A stretch of DNA of 64,000 nt. Source: Cucumis sativus (Eukaryota; Streptophyta; Magnoliopsida; Cucurbitales; Cucurbitaceae). Location of the stretch: positions 19,558,307 to 19,622,306 of the forward strand of contig NC_026661.2 of assembly GCF_000004075.3 (NCBI RefSeq), read 5' to 3'. Positions 51,560-63,317 of the stretch are shown here, piece after piece (position 1 is the stretch's first letter; each line of letters begins with the position of its first letter). A model generated the notes under the pieces. That model was not told where the DNA came from. It made no database searches and was given only the letters and a program-made list of their open reading frames with translations. The position numbers and the translations under genes were made by a program.

Positions 51560-54500
51560 ATGGTTTCATCAAAGGACGGCGACGTTAGTTGCAGTCCTTC
51601 ATGGAGCCCCTCCGTGAATTGGACGGTCACTAGTGGCTGTTTGGAGAATACAGTTGCTTACGAATCCTTCTATTCTCCGATCAACGACGATGAGACGGTC
51701 GAATCCGATCCCAAGCCACCTCTTATTCTGCGCTGCCCCTCATCAGAGTCTGGTCCCTGCGAGATCACTCGTGAGTTCCGTATTCATCGCTTTCCTCTGC
51801 TTGTTTGGTTTGACATTGTTTGAGTGATTTCAAGTGTTTTGAGTGTCGTGAACATTTCCCGAAAAAATTAGGATTGTAGAATAATACAAAGGAACTTTTA
51901 TTAAGAAATGACAGGTTTTTGTTCATTTATGTGTAGGTTGTTTCACCTTGTGTTTTATTTTTGCAAGAAAGTGACTATCGATTGATAATCTTAGGGCTGC
52001 AAGACTAAGTAGAAAATTGGTGATTATAGATCAAGAATTTTGATAGCTGAAAGCTGGTTCATGATTTGGTTACCAAAGATGGGAATGGACAAATGGTGAC
52101 CTCCTATACTACTAGAATTTCCGGTTAATGGAAGTTGGGTGAATTTAGCAACTTCTTGTTTCTAGAGTCATTTTTCAGCTTATGTAACTTTAAAAGTGGA
52201 TTATCTAATGGAGATAGGCTATGCATTGTTAGTCCTTTTCCAGTTTGCTTGCTACAATTGTTTCAATTTAAAATTGAGTTAAAGTCTACATTACGTTGAG
52301 CATTTCAGACTTTCAGTGATGCCTCTTGAAAGGGTAACTAAAGATCATGGTTTGCAGTTCATTTTGCGGAAAAACACGAAATCCAACAGGTTTATGTTAG
52401 AAGCACCGCCCGAGTCTATGAGATGTATCACGTTACTAACTCTCAAGATGAAAATGAGTATTTTTGTACTGTTCGTTGTGGTGCTGCTTTGAGAGACGAA
52501 GAAGTGCTTCACACAGATGGAATTGAAAGTGTGTCTGCACATCTACATGGGTCTAATGGTGTCGTGGCTGAGGCAAATTCACAACGTGAGAGTAATTTGA
52601 ACACGAATGAAGATGAATGGGTTGAAGTTAAAGCTCCTGATGGCCCGACCCTTGTTCATAAAAGTGACTCTTCTACATCCGAATCTGTTGCAAATTCAGT
52701 GATGATTAGGCAGGTGTGTTACATTGCTCCCCACCAATATTTTGTTGACAATTTGACCAAAAGCTTTTATTTGGAATATGAATTCTCATGATTACTGTGT
52801 TCTCTCCTCAAGGTTCCCTGATATTAGTTTTCCAATCATCTCAATAAGAGATGGATGTGAGATATAAGTTCACCTGGAGCAAACCTGAATTGTTTCAATT
52901 AACAATGCGCCTTGTAACATTTTCTCTCTTAATTCATGGTTGTTGCATTCAAATATTTTATTTGAAGATGATAAGACAAACAAACCAAAGTATTTATTTA
53001 GAAACATGTAATCTCCTAGATTTTTGCGAGTCCCCTAAATCTTGAAAGGGATGTTAACCTTGGTCTTGGACTGGGAATGTCAGTTCTTGGTGATGATATT
53101 TGATATATGTTTCTTTTTAGTTGCATCCATTAATTTTCACATTGATGTGGACTGACTTTAGTCCTGATCAGTAAGTCATGATCAGTGACTACTGAGGAAG
53201 GAAACTAAAAGTGTAAATGGAGGAATTCTGTCTAGGAAAGGAACGAGGGTTTAAAATTTAAACTGCAAAGTAGTAGGAAAAGGTTAGGATATTTATACAT
53301 GTGCCTATATGGACGAAATCTGCCAATGGAAGGAAGCTTCACAATGCAAATTAATAGGTACAAAAAAATTCTGAAAGTCTAAATGGTGATCTGGATTCTG
53401 ATGTTTAATGCATGTAGTATTCTGATTGAATCTGTTTTTAGTAATTCTTAACTAATGGAGAATCTTTTCCCCAGGACTTTTACGAGGCTACGGCAGAAAT
53501 AACGAATGCAAATCCTTGCACATCTCTTACAATCCGTCTGCTTTCACTTCAGAATAAAAGTCTTGTATATGTAGATGAAATTTATGTGTTTGCCAATCCT
53601 GTTGATTTAGAAGAAGAGGGCCCGCCCGAGAATTCGGCTCAAAATTCTCAAAGTTCTTTGATGTCCATGCTTGTACCAACCCTTCTGCAGTTATCTAAAA
53701 CTACTGGCAGTAGTAAGAACAATGATGGCCGTAATTCTAATCCAGAGGGAGTCCATTTATTACCCAAAATTGGGCCAGAGCCTCTTAATTCAACCAATAG
53801 TGTAACTGGACTTCAGCAGCAAGAAGAAAAAGAGTCTGAAAGATCCGTACGTCAGCCTGAGGTGCATTTACAAGTTCCTGTTAAAGATAAAATGCATAAT
53901 GAAAACGAACCTCTACATCGTATTGAAAACATTTTGGGCCAGCTTGTTTCTCGAATGGACAGAATAGAGAATTGCTTTCTAAGGTTTGAAGAAAATATGC
54001 TAAAACCCATTAACAGCATTGACGGGAGGCTAAAGCAGGTTGAGCAGCAACTTGAACTTTTAACTAAGGAGTCACATGGTTCAGAATGGCCATCTTGTTA
54101 CAGAATGTCTGCTCCAAGCTTTTCTGCTAACGGATCAAGTTCTAACTCCTTCTATAACAGTGGGAACGATCATCCAAGTTGTGGACCAATTGAGCCAGAT
54201 CGAAAGGAAATACATTCAGTTTCATCACCTATTCCACTTGATATACCCAACTCAGTGGATTCTTCACTGTTGCGTCCAAGTCTTGTGGTAACTGCTCCTG
54301 AGTTTTCAAACATTGATGATGGTGATCAGGAGAGCGATGTGGCTACTGCTCCTGAATTTTCAAATGGTAATGACGAAGACCAAGAAAATCAAATTCGGGA
54401 AGTTCCAGTGGATGTGTGTAAACCAAAGCCATCCATTGATGATGCATTGGCATCTGCTCTCGCTCAGTTCACATTATCATCATCTTCAATCAGCACTCCA

Positions 54501-55433
54501 GAACATTCAGAAACTGTAGCGGTTAAGCCTCCAGACCTTCCAAATGAGGATGGAAACAATCACAAGAAATCCTTATCAAGTAATCTGTCTACAAGTGAAA
54601 TAGACCATACAAGCTGTTCCCATGAAATTGATGACATACAATGCACAAAAAATTTGGCTTCGGCTTCTCTATCTTCTGCCAATGGCTGGAACTTGAGTCC
54701 TCGGCACAATTGCTTTGCCAAAATTGGTGATGGAGATGGTGAACAAGTTCTTGAAGGCCCGGAATGCATGTACGAGAAAGTTAGTAGCGAAGTCGAAACT
54801 GCTTTGGATGAACAAAGTGTGCAAGGAATGGAGGCACTTGGAAATGTGGAAGTCGTTGATGAAACAATTGAAGATTTTGATTCAGAGACGAGTATTCCTA
54901 TCCACCCTTTTCCCCATCATACTGGCAACGATTCAGATAAAACTAATGTCGATTCAAATGCTGATGCCAATACCATCGAAGTTACAAAAGGAAGTCGTGA
55001 CATAGACATAGTCCACGACGTTCTCGGATTTTCGCGTGACATGTCCATTGTGAATTTTGAGATTCCAATCCTGGATGTAAGCTTCACCTCCAATGCTGAT
55101 TCGTCTTCCCACAACAACCTCAAAGAACTTCTTGGGAACACGACGGAATTGAGTAATGGAGCGTCTTGTCCCAAAGAAAGTGATGATGTTACTTCCTTTG
55201 GCGAGCAAGGTGAGCTCATTTTGGTTGAGGAAGAGGGGCAGGAGAATGCTTGCTCAACAAAAAGTGAGCTCATTTTGGTCGAGGAAGAGGGGCAGGAGAA
55301 TGCTTCCTCAACAAATGGCCCCATATCGGTTGATATGAACTATTACACCATCATGAGTGATCCTGTAATTACTGCTGATGGCGTAAATCTGAAGGATTAC
55401 TATAACAAGACAGTCATCTGGAATCTTATATGA
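51560..55433 (+). CDS. Uncharacterised plant protein, possibly PAAT/C10orf88-like
   Basis: Three exons (51560-51770, 52358-52713, 53475-55433) join in phase to 841 residues. The ATG sits in a strong context (GCCGCCATGG). The first ~200 residues look like a beta-rich domain (LILRCPSSESGPCEIT, then QQVYVRSTARVYEMY, then TSLTIRLLSLQNKSLVYVDE), followed by SLMSMLVPTLLQLSK and a predicted coiled coil (RIENILGQLVSRMDRIENCF, then RLKQVEQQLELL) near 330-370. The order of a beta domain, a short helix and a coiled coil resembles the animal ATPase PAAT (C10orf88) as I remember it. That link is an inference and needs a profile search. The C-terminal half is acidic, Ser-rich and probably disordered, with two 18-codon tandem duplications (54285-54392 and 55209-55316). 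The function in plants is unknown. Confidence 0.85.
54285..54392 (+). repeat. 18-codon in-frame duplication (APEFSN repeat)
   Basis: Two 54-base units encode VVTAPEFSNIDDGDQESD and VATAPEFSNGNDEDQENQ. They are diverged at DNA and protein level, so this duplication is older than the one at 55209. Confidence 0.85.
55209..55316 (+). repeat. 18-codon in-frame duplication (ELILVEEEGQENA repeat)
   Basis: Two 54-base units (55209-55262 and 55263-55316) encode GELILVEEEGQENACSTK and SELILVEEEGQENASSTN. Only four bases differ, so the duplication is recent. Confidence 0.92.
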
Positions 55434-56333
55434 TTATTTCTGGTATATTTCTTGTTCTGGATTTGGATGTGAATTTGTAAATAAATCTTTTTTAGCCAAT
55501 AAACAATTTTAGTTTACATTGGTATTTGCTTTTTGTTTGGTTTTTATTGGTTTAGTTTTCTCCTCTGAAAATGAATAGTCATAGATGTATGTAGGCTTTT
55601 GATTCTCGGAGAGTAGGAGTGTATTTGGATTAACCTTTAGAGAACACATAATTTTCCGTTCCTTGGTTTCAATGGGGGTGGGGAATCTCGGTTGGACTGG
55701 AGATGGGTCAAACCGAAGACACAAAATGGGTCCCCGAATCCGGATCTCTGCCCCGGATTAATTTTTTTAATACATGTGTAATTAATACATTTGCTACTTG
55801 TTTGTAAAATTATTTTACTTTTTAAAAATTACATTTCATAATTAAATTAATTTAACCCTTCTATTAAATTTTCAATAAAAAATTCTAAATTTTTTAATAA
55901 TTAATTTAAATGTCAAAATTTTATTTTTAAAAATAAAAAGTAATTAAAAAAAAGAAAACGAATAATTTTTGGCCAAAAACACAGCCCTACTGGAACGAAT
56001 AATTTATCTATGTTTCAAACTATACAAAAATCACATGATGCTTGTGTTGAATGAGAATTTATATTTCAAATTGCAATATCTTTATACAAAAATACATGAA
56101 CTATTTTCAAATTTTATTAAAAAGATAATTCCAATATAATTTCAAAATAGGGAGAGAAAAGGAAAGAAAATGGACGAAACCGCGAAACACGAAGGCAAGA
56201 AAACTTTCGACGCCCAGCTGAGTGTGGAGTATTGAAATGCGATCTCCTCCTGCGGCAACTAGGTCGCATCTTTGAAGCTTTCTTGTAGCCCTTTGGAAAC
56301 CCTGAATTCTTCTGATTTCATCCGAAGTTGCAA
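55434..56333. other. Spacer between the PAAT-like gene and ARP7
   Basis: The first ~100 bases are the PAAT-like 3' UTR. From about 55.78 to 56.15 kb the DNA is AT-rich. The last ~170 bases before the ARP7 ATG at 56334 are likely its leader. No other gene seen. Confidence 0.5.
55480..55503 (+). terminator. Polyadenylation signals of the PAAT-like gene
   Basis: Two AATAAA hexamers occur at 55480-55485 and 55498-55503, within 70 bases after the stop codon, flanked by T-rich sequence. This matches plant near-upstream elements; the cleavage site is not known. Confidence 0.5.
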
Positions 56334-59300
56334 ATGGAAGCCGCTGTGGTTGACCCTGGCTCCAAGCTTCTCAAAGCCGGACCTGCCATACCGGATCAAG
56401 CTCCCTCTATGGTATTTTGCTTCAACTTCTTTTTGTTTTTCTTTCCTATCTACTTCAGATTGTATTCATCCGCTGCTACAGTTGAATGTTATGATTGCCG
56501 CCCTTTTTAGATCAAATTAATGACTAGTCTTGCCGAGAAATGTATTTTTTTTCTCCAAGAGACTTGCGGTATGCTGTGAGATAGTTGTTATGAATTGTAG
56601 CCGAATTTGTACTCGGTTATTTGTTAGGTTAGGGAAGTCTTAAGCTGAGTGTAGTAAGCATCGAGTTTCTCACATTTGCTACTTGTGTGAAAAATATCTA
56701 TTTTTTCTTTTTAAACTTGGGTTTTGGTTGCGGATTTTCTCTTAATTCTTCTTAATTTCTCAGATTATTCCTACCCATATGAAACGTATGCCGGAGGATG
56801 AATCAGTAACTGAGAATTCACAATTTGAGGACGTGACTGTTGATCCTGTTGTTCGGGGCTTCATTAAGGATTGGGATGCTATGGAGGATTTGTTGCACCA
56901 TGTTTTATATACTGGACTTGGATGGGAAATTGGCAATGAAGGACAGATATTGTTTACAGATCCACTTTCAACCCCCAAGGTCAGTCTCAGTTAATTTCAT
57001 AATTTATTTTTAAGCAAATAATGGTGTCCAGTTCATTAAGAATCAATAGCTCCTACTTTCTACCGATTCCAAGCACTGAAAAATGCTGTATGATATCTTA
57101 GAATTGTATTATTTATGTGTCTTTTCAGAGGTTCTTCTCTCAACTTGTTGACTAAAAGGAATATATGTGTGTTTGCGTGCCTGCATACATGTGCTGCGGA
57201 TTTGATAAATTAGTTTTCTAAAGGTAGTGTCATATGCGAATGATATCATTTGTAGTTGTAACCTGATTTTGTTGTGCTTGTGCATTCATTGTATATTCAA
57301 CTCCAACAATGACGGCTGTCTTTTTGTGAGGTAAACCACCATCTGTATAGGCCCATGGGCTATGATTGATTCTTCTCATCAAGGCAAATGAGAGGCATTC
57401 TGTTTTCCAGGCTATCAGAGAGCAGTTGGTGCAATTGATGTTTGAGACATTCAACATCTCAGGATTTTATGCATCTGAACAAGCTGTATTGTCACTTTAT
57501 GCTGTAGGGCGTATATCGGGATGCACTGTTGACATTGGTCATGGGAAAATAGGTACAAAAACAATATCTGAACAGTCTCTTACTAAAGCTATGGCCTGTA
57601 TTTTGACAAATTTTTGTTAAATTTTGTGGAATTCATATCCATACTTTTCTCAATGACTACTTAATAGTTTTCCTACGGATGCCCGAAATTTATTTTACTT
57701 AATAGTTAATATACAAAACAAGGTATTTATTTGATTCTTAGATAGAAGTTTAGCAAAATATAGATCATGCATTAATATCATCTAGAATCACATTTATAAC
57801 TAACAAAGTTACATAGTTTAATTAGTTGGTTTAATGTTTTGCATTCATGCAAATAGGAAATTCAATGTTGTATCTGTTACTCTAATGACTACACGTTATA
57901 TAAACAAGGTATGAACTATGAAGTGTTCAAATAAAAGATTGAAAAACAGTGATCATTTGTTCACAAGTATAGTAATGAACATGGTATGAAGTGGCTTTGT
58001 GTTTAAATCCTTAGCCTTGCAGCAGATTCTCTGGTCGTTCTAGCTACTGTACTGGCTCATCTCATCATGTTGGTGTTGTTTTGTTTGTCGTTATTTCCTC
58101 TGCAGAACTCATAATTTCTTATAAAGGAATCTTTCTGAATTTTTATGTTTCACTACACAATTTTCTTCTTACTTGAAGGTTCCAAGACTTGGTTTGAATT
58201 TATCATCGCTAATATTTTTCTAAAACTATTTCAACCTCCCAATACAAGAAGCTTAATTGTTGTCTATATTGCCTTATGGCTTCATGACCAGATATTGCAC
58301 CAGTAATTGAAGGAGCTGTTCATCACATTGCATCAAGAAGAATTGAAATTGGAGGCATTGACTTAACAAGGTTACTTGCACAAGAACTTGGAAAATCTCA
58401 CCCAATGGTGAATATCAGCACAGCTGATGTTGAGAAAATAAAAGAATTATACGCTTGCTGTGCTGAAGATGAGTTGGCTTATTCAAAAATTGGTGACTCA
58501 TGCCAGCTTGAAACACACACCCTCCCCGATGGGCAGGTTTGTATTTGGGTTTACATCTTAACGGTTGTTTTTTCATTCCCTGGTTTTACTTGACCCAAGT
58601 ATGCCTTTATGCATGTACTGACAGTAACTGGTTGTTGAGCGGATTTTAGTTGGGGTAGGAAAGTGTTGTGGAACTGATTTGAAATACAAAATAAAAGGAA
58701 ATAAAATGGATGATAGACCCAATAGAGGGAATTCAAACCTCCCTTTAGGATTTTCGATGAATACCAACTCTCCAATTAACTCATGGAGTTTATGGTACAA
58801 GTTCACCTCATCCTTTATTGATTTCCACAATATAACCAAAGATTTGGTTCTACCAAAGAATAAAAATCCCTAAAATTAAGGAAATCACTAACTATTATAT
58901 TATATGATATGACATCAAATTATAGAGAATCACTAACTACTAGTCGACTCAGTTAGGATACAAAGAATAAATACTAAGTGAAATCTAAAACTCCAAAAGC
59001 TATAAATTAAATAATAATGTAAAAAAACGAGTCAGAATCCTTAAGATTGTAATGTTCCTTTTCACTTAAGGTTTGTCTTCAAGAGTGAGAATGGCTCTAA
59101 CCATATTGTGAATTGAGTACTTGAACGTTTTTCCTAGTTTGGGTCTTTTCACGAAATAGGCCTCTAGTTTCCATATCTTCATTTATTATGAGCTTCACCC
59201 TCTATGAAGCGTATCACCCTTTCATGTTATGAAATTATCCTCCATAAAGCATATCACTCTTCCACAGTTATGAAAATCTCCTCCACGAACTCTCTCAAAT

Positions 59301-61489
59301 ACCAAATGCTACGGTCCAATTTAAAAATACAATATAAAAGTTAATTAAAGGAAAAGAATTTGCAATAAGGGAATAATAGACTCATTTGTGGGAGTTTGAA
59401 CCTCCATTTAGAATTTTGGAGGAATCCCAATTCCCAACCTCGCAATTAGCTCATAGAGTTCAACATACAAGTTCTCTCGATGCTTTCTTGATTTCCACTA
59501 ATTAACTAAAACATCTCACTCTAACGAAGATCAGTCCCTTTTTAAGTCATTAAATTCAATCGGTACCATGTTATTTCTCATAAAAGGTGACCTAATAATT
59601 AAATATAACTCACTTGGATATGAATAAAGAACACAAGGATGGATGACTGTAGCAAAAGTTAAGTAGAGTGGGGAAATTAGACATGTTTCTCAAATCATTG
59701 TTTCTTCTTCCTTTTTTGATGATTAAAGTGTAATCTAAGAAGGATAGTGCGATGACAATAGACACTACATGGACATGATGACATGTCATTTTGAAAAAAC
59801 AAACTATGACACAAATGCTACAAGTACACATATTAAATATACATTTAAAGAAAAAAAAATTTCATTTTTATACAAGAAGGAATTTTAAAGTTAATGAATT
59901 TATGCATTTATACGCTTAAAAAATAGGTTTGGTGTATTTCCATTCTCAAAATATATTATTTTTCACCTATATTATTGTTAGTGACTTAGTGTCTCTTTAG
60001 TATGCTTAACAAATGTTTAATATGTTAATTTGTTGAACTCATATCCACTTTGTACAACTAGTGTCAAACAGATGTCTATTGTGTTAACTGATGTTTTATA
60101 AGTGTCCAATGAGTGTTGGATTTGTCCAAGTGTTAGATATTGACACGTTAGCTGAACTAAAGTGCAGTGCTTCTTTGGGTGCAACTAATTGTTTTATACT
60201 TTATATTTTGCCTCTACCTTCTACTGTCGTTGGGAATGCTTGGCTTGAGTTGTGAATACTGCATAACCATTTGGCGGAAGCTTTCAAAGTGCATGACCAC
60301 TTTTTAGTAAAAGAGAAATTTAGGGATGGAGAACATCCGACCTTAAGAGAAGGAAATGATGTCCATTTTGCTCTTCAAGTTAAAAATATAGATGAAGAAT
60401 ATTTGGATTTTATAATATCCGAATATATATATGTATTTATATCTTAATTCTTAATAATGTACTCATTTCAAATAATGGTTTTTAATTAAAGAAAAACCCA
60501 ATATTTGAAAATGAGAACGTACATTATTTCGAAACAATTTCAACTACTTAAACCCGTTACTTCAATGATCTCGGTATGTTGTCTGGTTTGAAACTCAACT
60601 GATTGGCCAATGGCAAGTAGTTTATTCTCATGTCTTTGGACTTGCTTTCTTGACTTCTGATTTCCTCTATTCTTTGCATTGCAATTTTTTCTCAGCTATG
60701 TGAAGTACTTATTGTGATATTTGTAAATTGCACCTTTCTATCTCACGTTTGGCTATTGATTTTTAGGTAATAACCGTTGGAAGAGAGAGATATACTGTCG
60801 GTGAGGCATTGTTTCAGCCACAAATTTTGGGTTTAGACACACATGGAATTGTTGAGCAGCTTGTTCGGACTATTTCAACCGTATCATCCGATAACCACCG
60901 GCAACTACTGGAAAACACCGTTCTATGTGGAGGCACTTCTTCAATGACTGGTAATGATTGACATTAGCTTTGTCTGTCTCCATTTCCTGGTATAATTTTT
61001 ACTCTGTTTATAACTACCATTATTTTGAGAGCGCACTCAATGGCATGCTATGCAGATGCTTCTTTTCATTCCCTTTTTTCAATTCTGAAGAACACTATTC
61101 TTGTATATCTTTATATAGTTTTTAATTTGTTACCTTCTATAGGATTTGAAGAAAGATTTCAGAAAGAAGCAAGTCTTTGTTCATCTGCTGTTCGTCCTGC
61201 TCTTGTGAAGGTATTATAATCTGAAGGAAGTGATTCATGTTTTACTGAACAATCTGAATATTTTTTGTCTTTGCTGTAACGAACTGGACAATTTTACTAG
61301 GATTGATTATGTGGTAATGGCCTTTTCCTTTTACAGGCTCCAGAATACATGCCAGAGAATTTATCCTTGTATTCAGCATGGATTGGAGGTGCTATACTTG
61401 CCAAGGTTGTCTTCCCCCAAAATCAGCATATAACCAAGGCAGACTATGATGAAAACGGGCCTTCAATTGTTCATCGGAAGTGCTTCTAG
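56334..61489 (+). CDS. ARP7: Actin-related protein 7 (nuclear ARP)
   Basis: Seven exons (56334-56411, 56764-56979, 57411-57552, 58292-58536, 60767-60950, 61143-61210, 61337-61489) join in phase to 361 residues, against about 363 in Arabidopsis ARP7. ARP7 is a plant-specific nuclear actin relative associated with SWI/SNF chromatin remodelling, and Arabidopsis mutants are embryo-lethal. The sequence follows the family closely: [20 protein letters not shown] at the start, [55 protein letters not shown] (phosphate-binding loop 2 region), [16 protein letters not shown], and the end IVHRKCF. Exon 3 has a second possible acceptor 27 bases upstream (57384) that would add nine in-frame residues. I chose 57411 because it gives the family length. 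Intron 4 is 2.2 kb and holds repeat-like passages. Confidence 0.95.
58537..60766. other. 2.2-kb ARP7 intron with repeat-like passages
   Basis: Two passages resemble each other at roughly three quarters of positions: about 58711-58795 (GACCCAATAGAGGGAATTCA...) and about 59371-59463 (GGGAGTTTGAACCTCC...). Further on (59.93-60.17 kb) is AT-rich text with repeated GTGTCCAA/GTGTTAGA wording. Probably old non-autonomous elements; no coding frame of note. Confidence 0.4.
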
Positions 61490-63317
61490 TGACCTTCTCT
61501 AATACATATCTTTCAGTATTTATTTATCTTCCTACTTTTAGAATACTATATAGTTGTACAATGGTAGGAAACTAGTTATGTACTATGGAGGCTTGATAGT
61601 TGTACGAGTATGGACCTGTATCTAGCCTAAATGGAAGCCATCACACCCATTAATCATGTGACATAATAGGAGTGCATCCTATTAATGCAAGTCATCTTCA
61701 AAAGTATCATGCTAGGGATGGGATTTTGGATCCTTTCATTTAGAACTTATAAATGAACTAATTGAAAAATTAGGACCTTATGGTTTTGACTTTTGAACCA
61801 TCTTTAACAATTAGTTTTGTCTACTCAACTCAATGTTCCATTTTGAAAAAGTGGCATTGTCAAAGATGTGGTGACTACATCAACGGTTTATCGAAGCTGG
61901 TGGATACAAGATACGTATTCTATCAATTTTCTAAAATTAGCATAATTTAACCTTGATATAGATTGTTGTAACTTGTCTCCTCAGATTAGTAATTTTATGT
62001 GACAATTGAAAAATGTCTTTTTAAGAGTACATTTGATTAGTAAATGGGTATTCCTTCTTGCTGTCCTCTCCTACCTAGGCAAGGCCTTGTCTACTCTTGC
62101 CCACTATTGGAATATTCTGTGTGTGCTTACCTTCCTTGATAACTGTTGCAAAGAAGTTAATCAATTTAAAAATTGACAATGTTAGGTACGGATGCAAATG
62201 AGTTAATCAAAAATTGATAATGATTAGGTGCATCGTAGGCTGTACTTAGTTAATCAAAAATTGATAATGATTAGGTGCATCGTAGGCTGTACTTATGTCA
62301 TGCTTCTCCTCTCTATGACATAGCAAAATAATAAGAATAATTTAATTTAAATTTAAAGACATTGCCACATGTAAGTTCTCATTAGGTAACTGGCTATGTT
62401 CGGACACATATAGGTGCAGCACAGCCACCACCCAAGTTTTTCCCCCTACATTTAATACTAAAAGCGGGGAGAATTATTGGCTTAGGGGGCCCTCATGGGT
62501 AGTTGGAATCAGTAATTTCCTTCAAGGACGGATGGCAATTAGACTCTCATTGCACTTTTCCGCCTACCTTGCTAATAAATTCTAGAAAATAATGTGTTTT
62601 TGATTACATGATGGAGTAGGAAAAGATTGTCCAATAAGTTTGGTATGCCAATGCAAAGGATTTGTGGAGAAGAGAAGCCACTAGGAAACAAATGGGTCGC
62701 TCTTAGGGAGGGTCCCAGCTCACAGAAGCTCAGTGAATAAAGACCCAAAATCCAAAATACTGCAATCCACACATCACAGATTCCACAATGCAATAATGAA
62801 TTTTTGCTGCACCTTGGCACAATGGCGCAAGTTGGAGGGTCTCTTCTTTTTGCAACACTACCCTACAAAAGTGTCTTCTTCTCTTTATTTGCCTTTTGCC
62901 CACCTATTTTGCACCACTCAGCTTGTAGAGCTTGTTGCCCCTTGCCTTTTTTTGATAATATAGTCAATGGCCTCATGAGAGAGAAAGATCTTACTATTCC
63001 ATTGATTTTAATGGAATTTAATACAGGTCTTCTTTAAGGATATACAAATAATTGATAAAGATTGTGGATCTTTAGAGAAAGATAACAGAAAGAGAGAGAT
63101 TTGGTCTATCTTTTGACAATCTCATTGATCAAATTTGAGCACACAACAACCGATTTTTATACAAATGGCATGATGGTGAATGAGATCTAAGATTTCATGG
63201 ATTGCCCACTTTGAGTAGACTCTGATAATTGGTCCACTTCCCATCTTTGTCTGGGTGCAACCTTGTCATGGACGGCCACATACTCCTGCAAAATAGAACC
63301 AAAAATGTAATGACTAA
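61490..63317. other. Convergent intergenic region between ARP7 and LOG
   Basis: Holds the 3' UTRs of both genes. The only clear structure is an exact 47-bp tandem duplication at 62201-62294. The open frames around 62.5-63.0 kb look non-coding. Confidence 0.5.
62201..62294. repeat. Perfect 47-bp tandem duplication
   Basis: The unit beginning AGTTAATCAAAAATTGATAA and ending GTAGGCTGTACTT occurs at 62201-62247 and again at 62248-62294 without a difference. Confidence 0.92.

Noticed and set aside
62733..63037. Overlapping plus-strand open frames of about 77 codons
   Set aside because: No family wording, no splice support, and they lie in a convergent 3' region.
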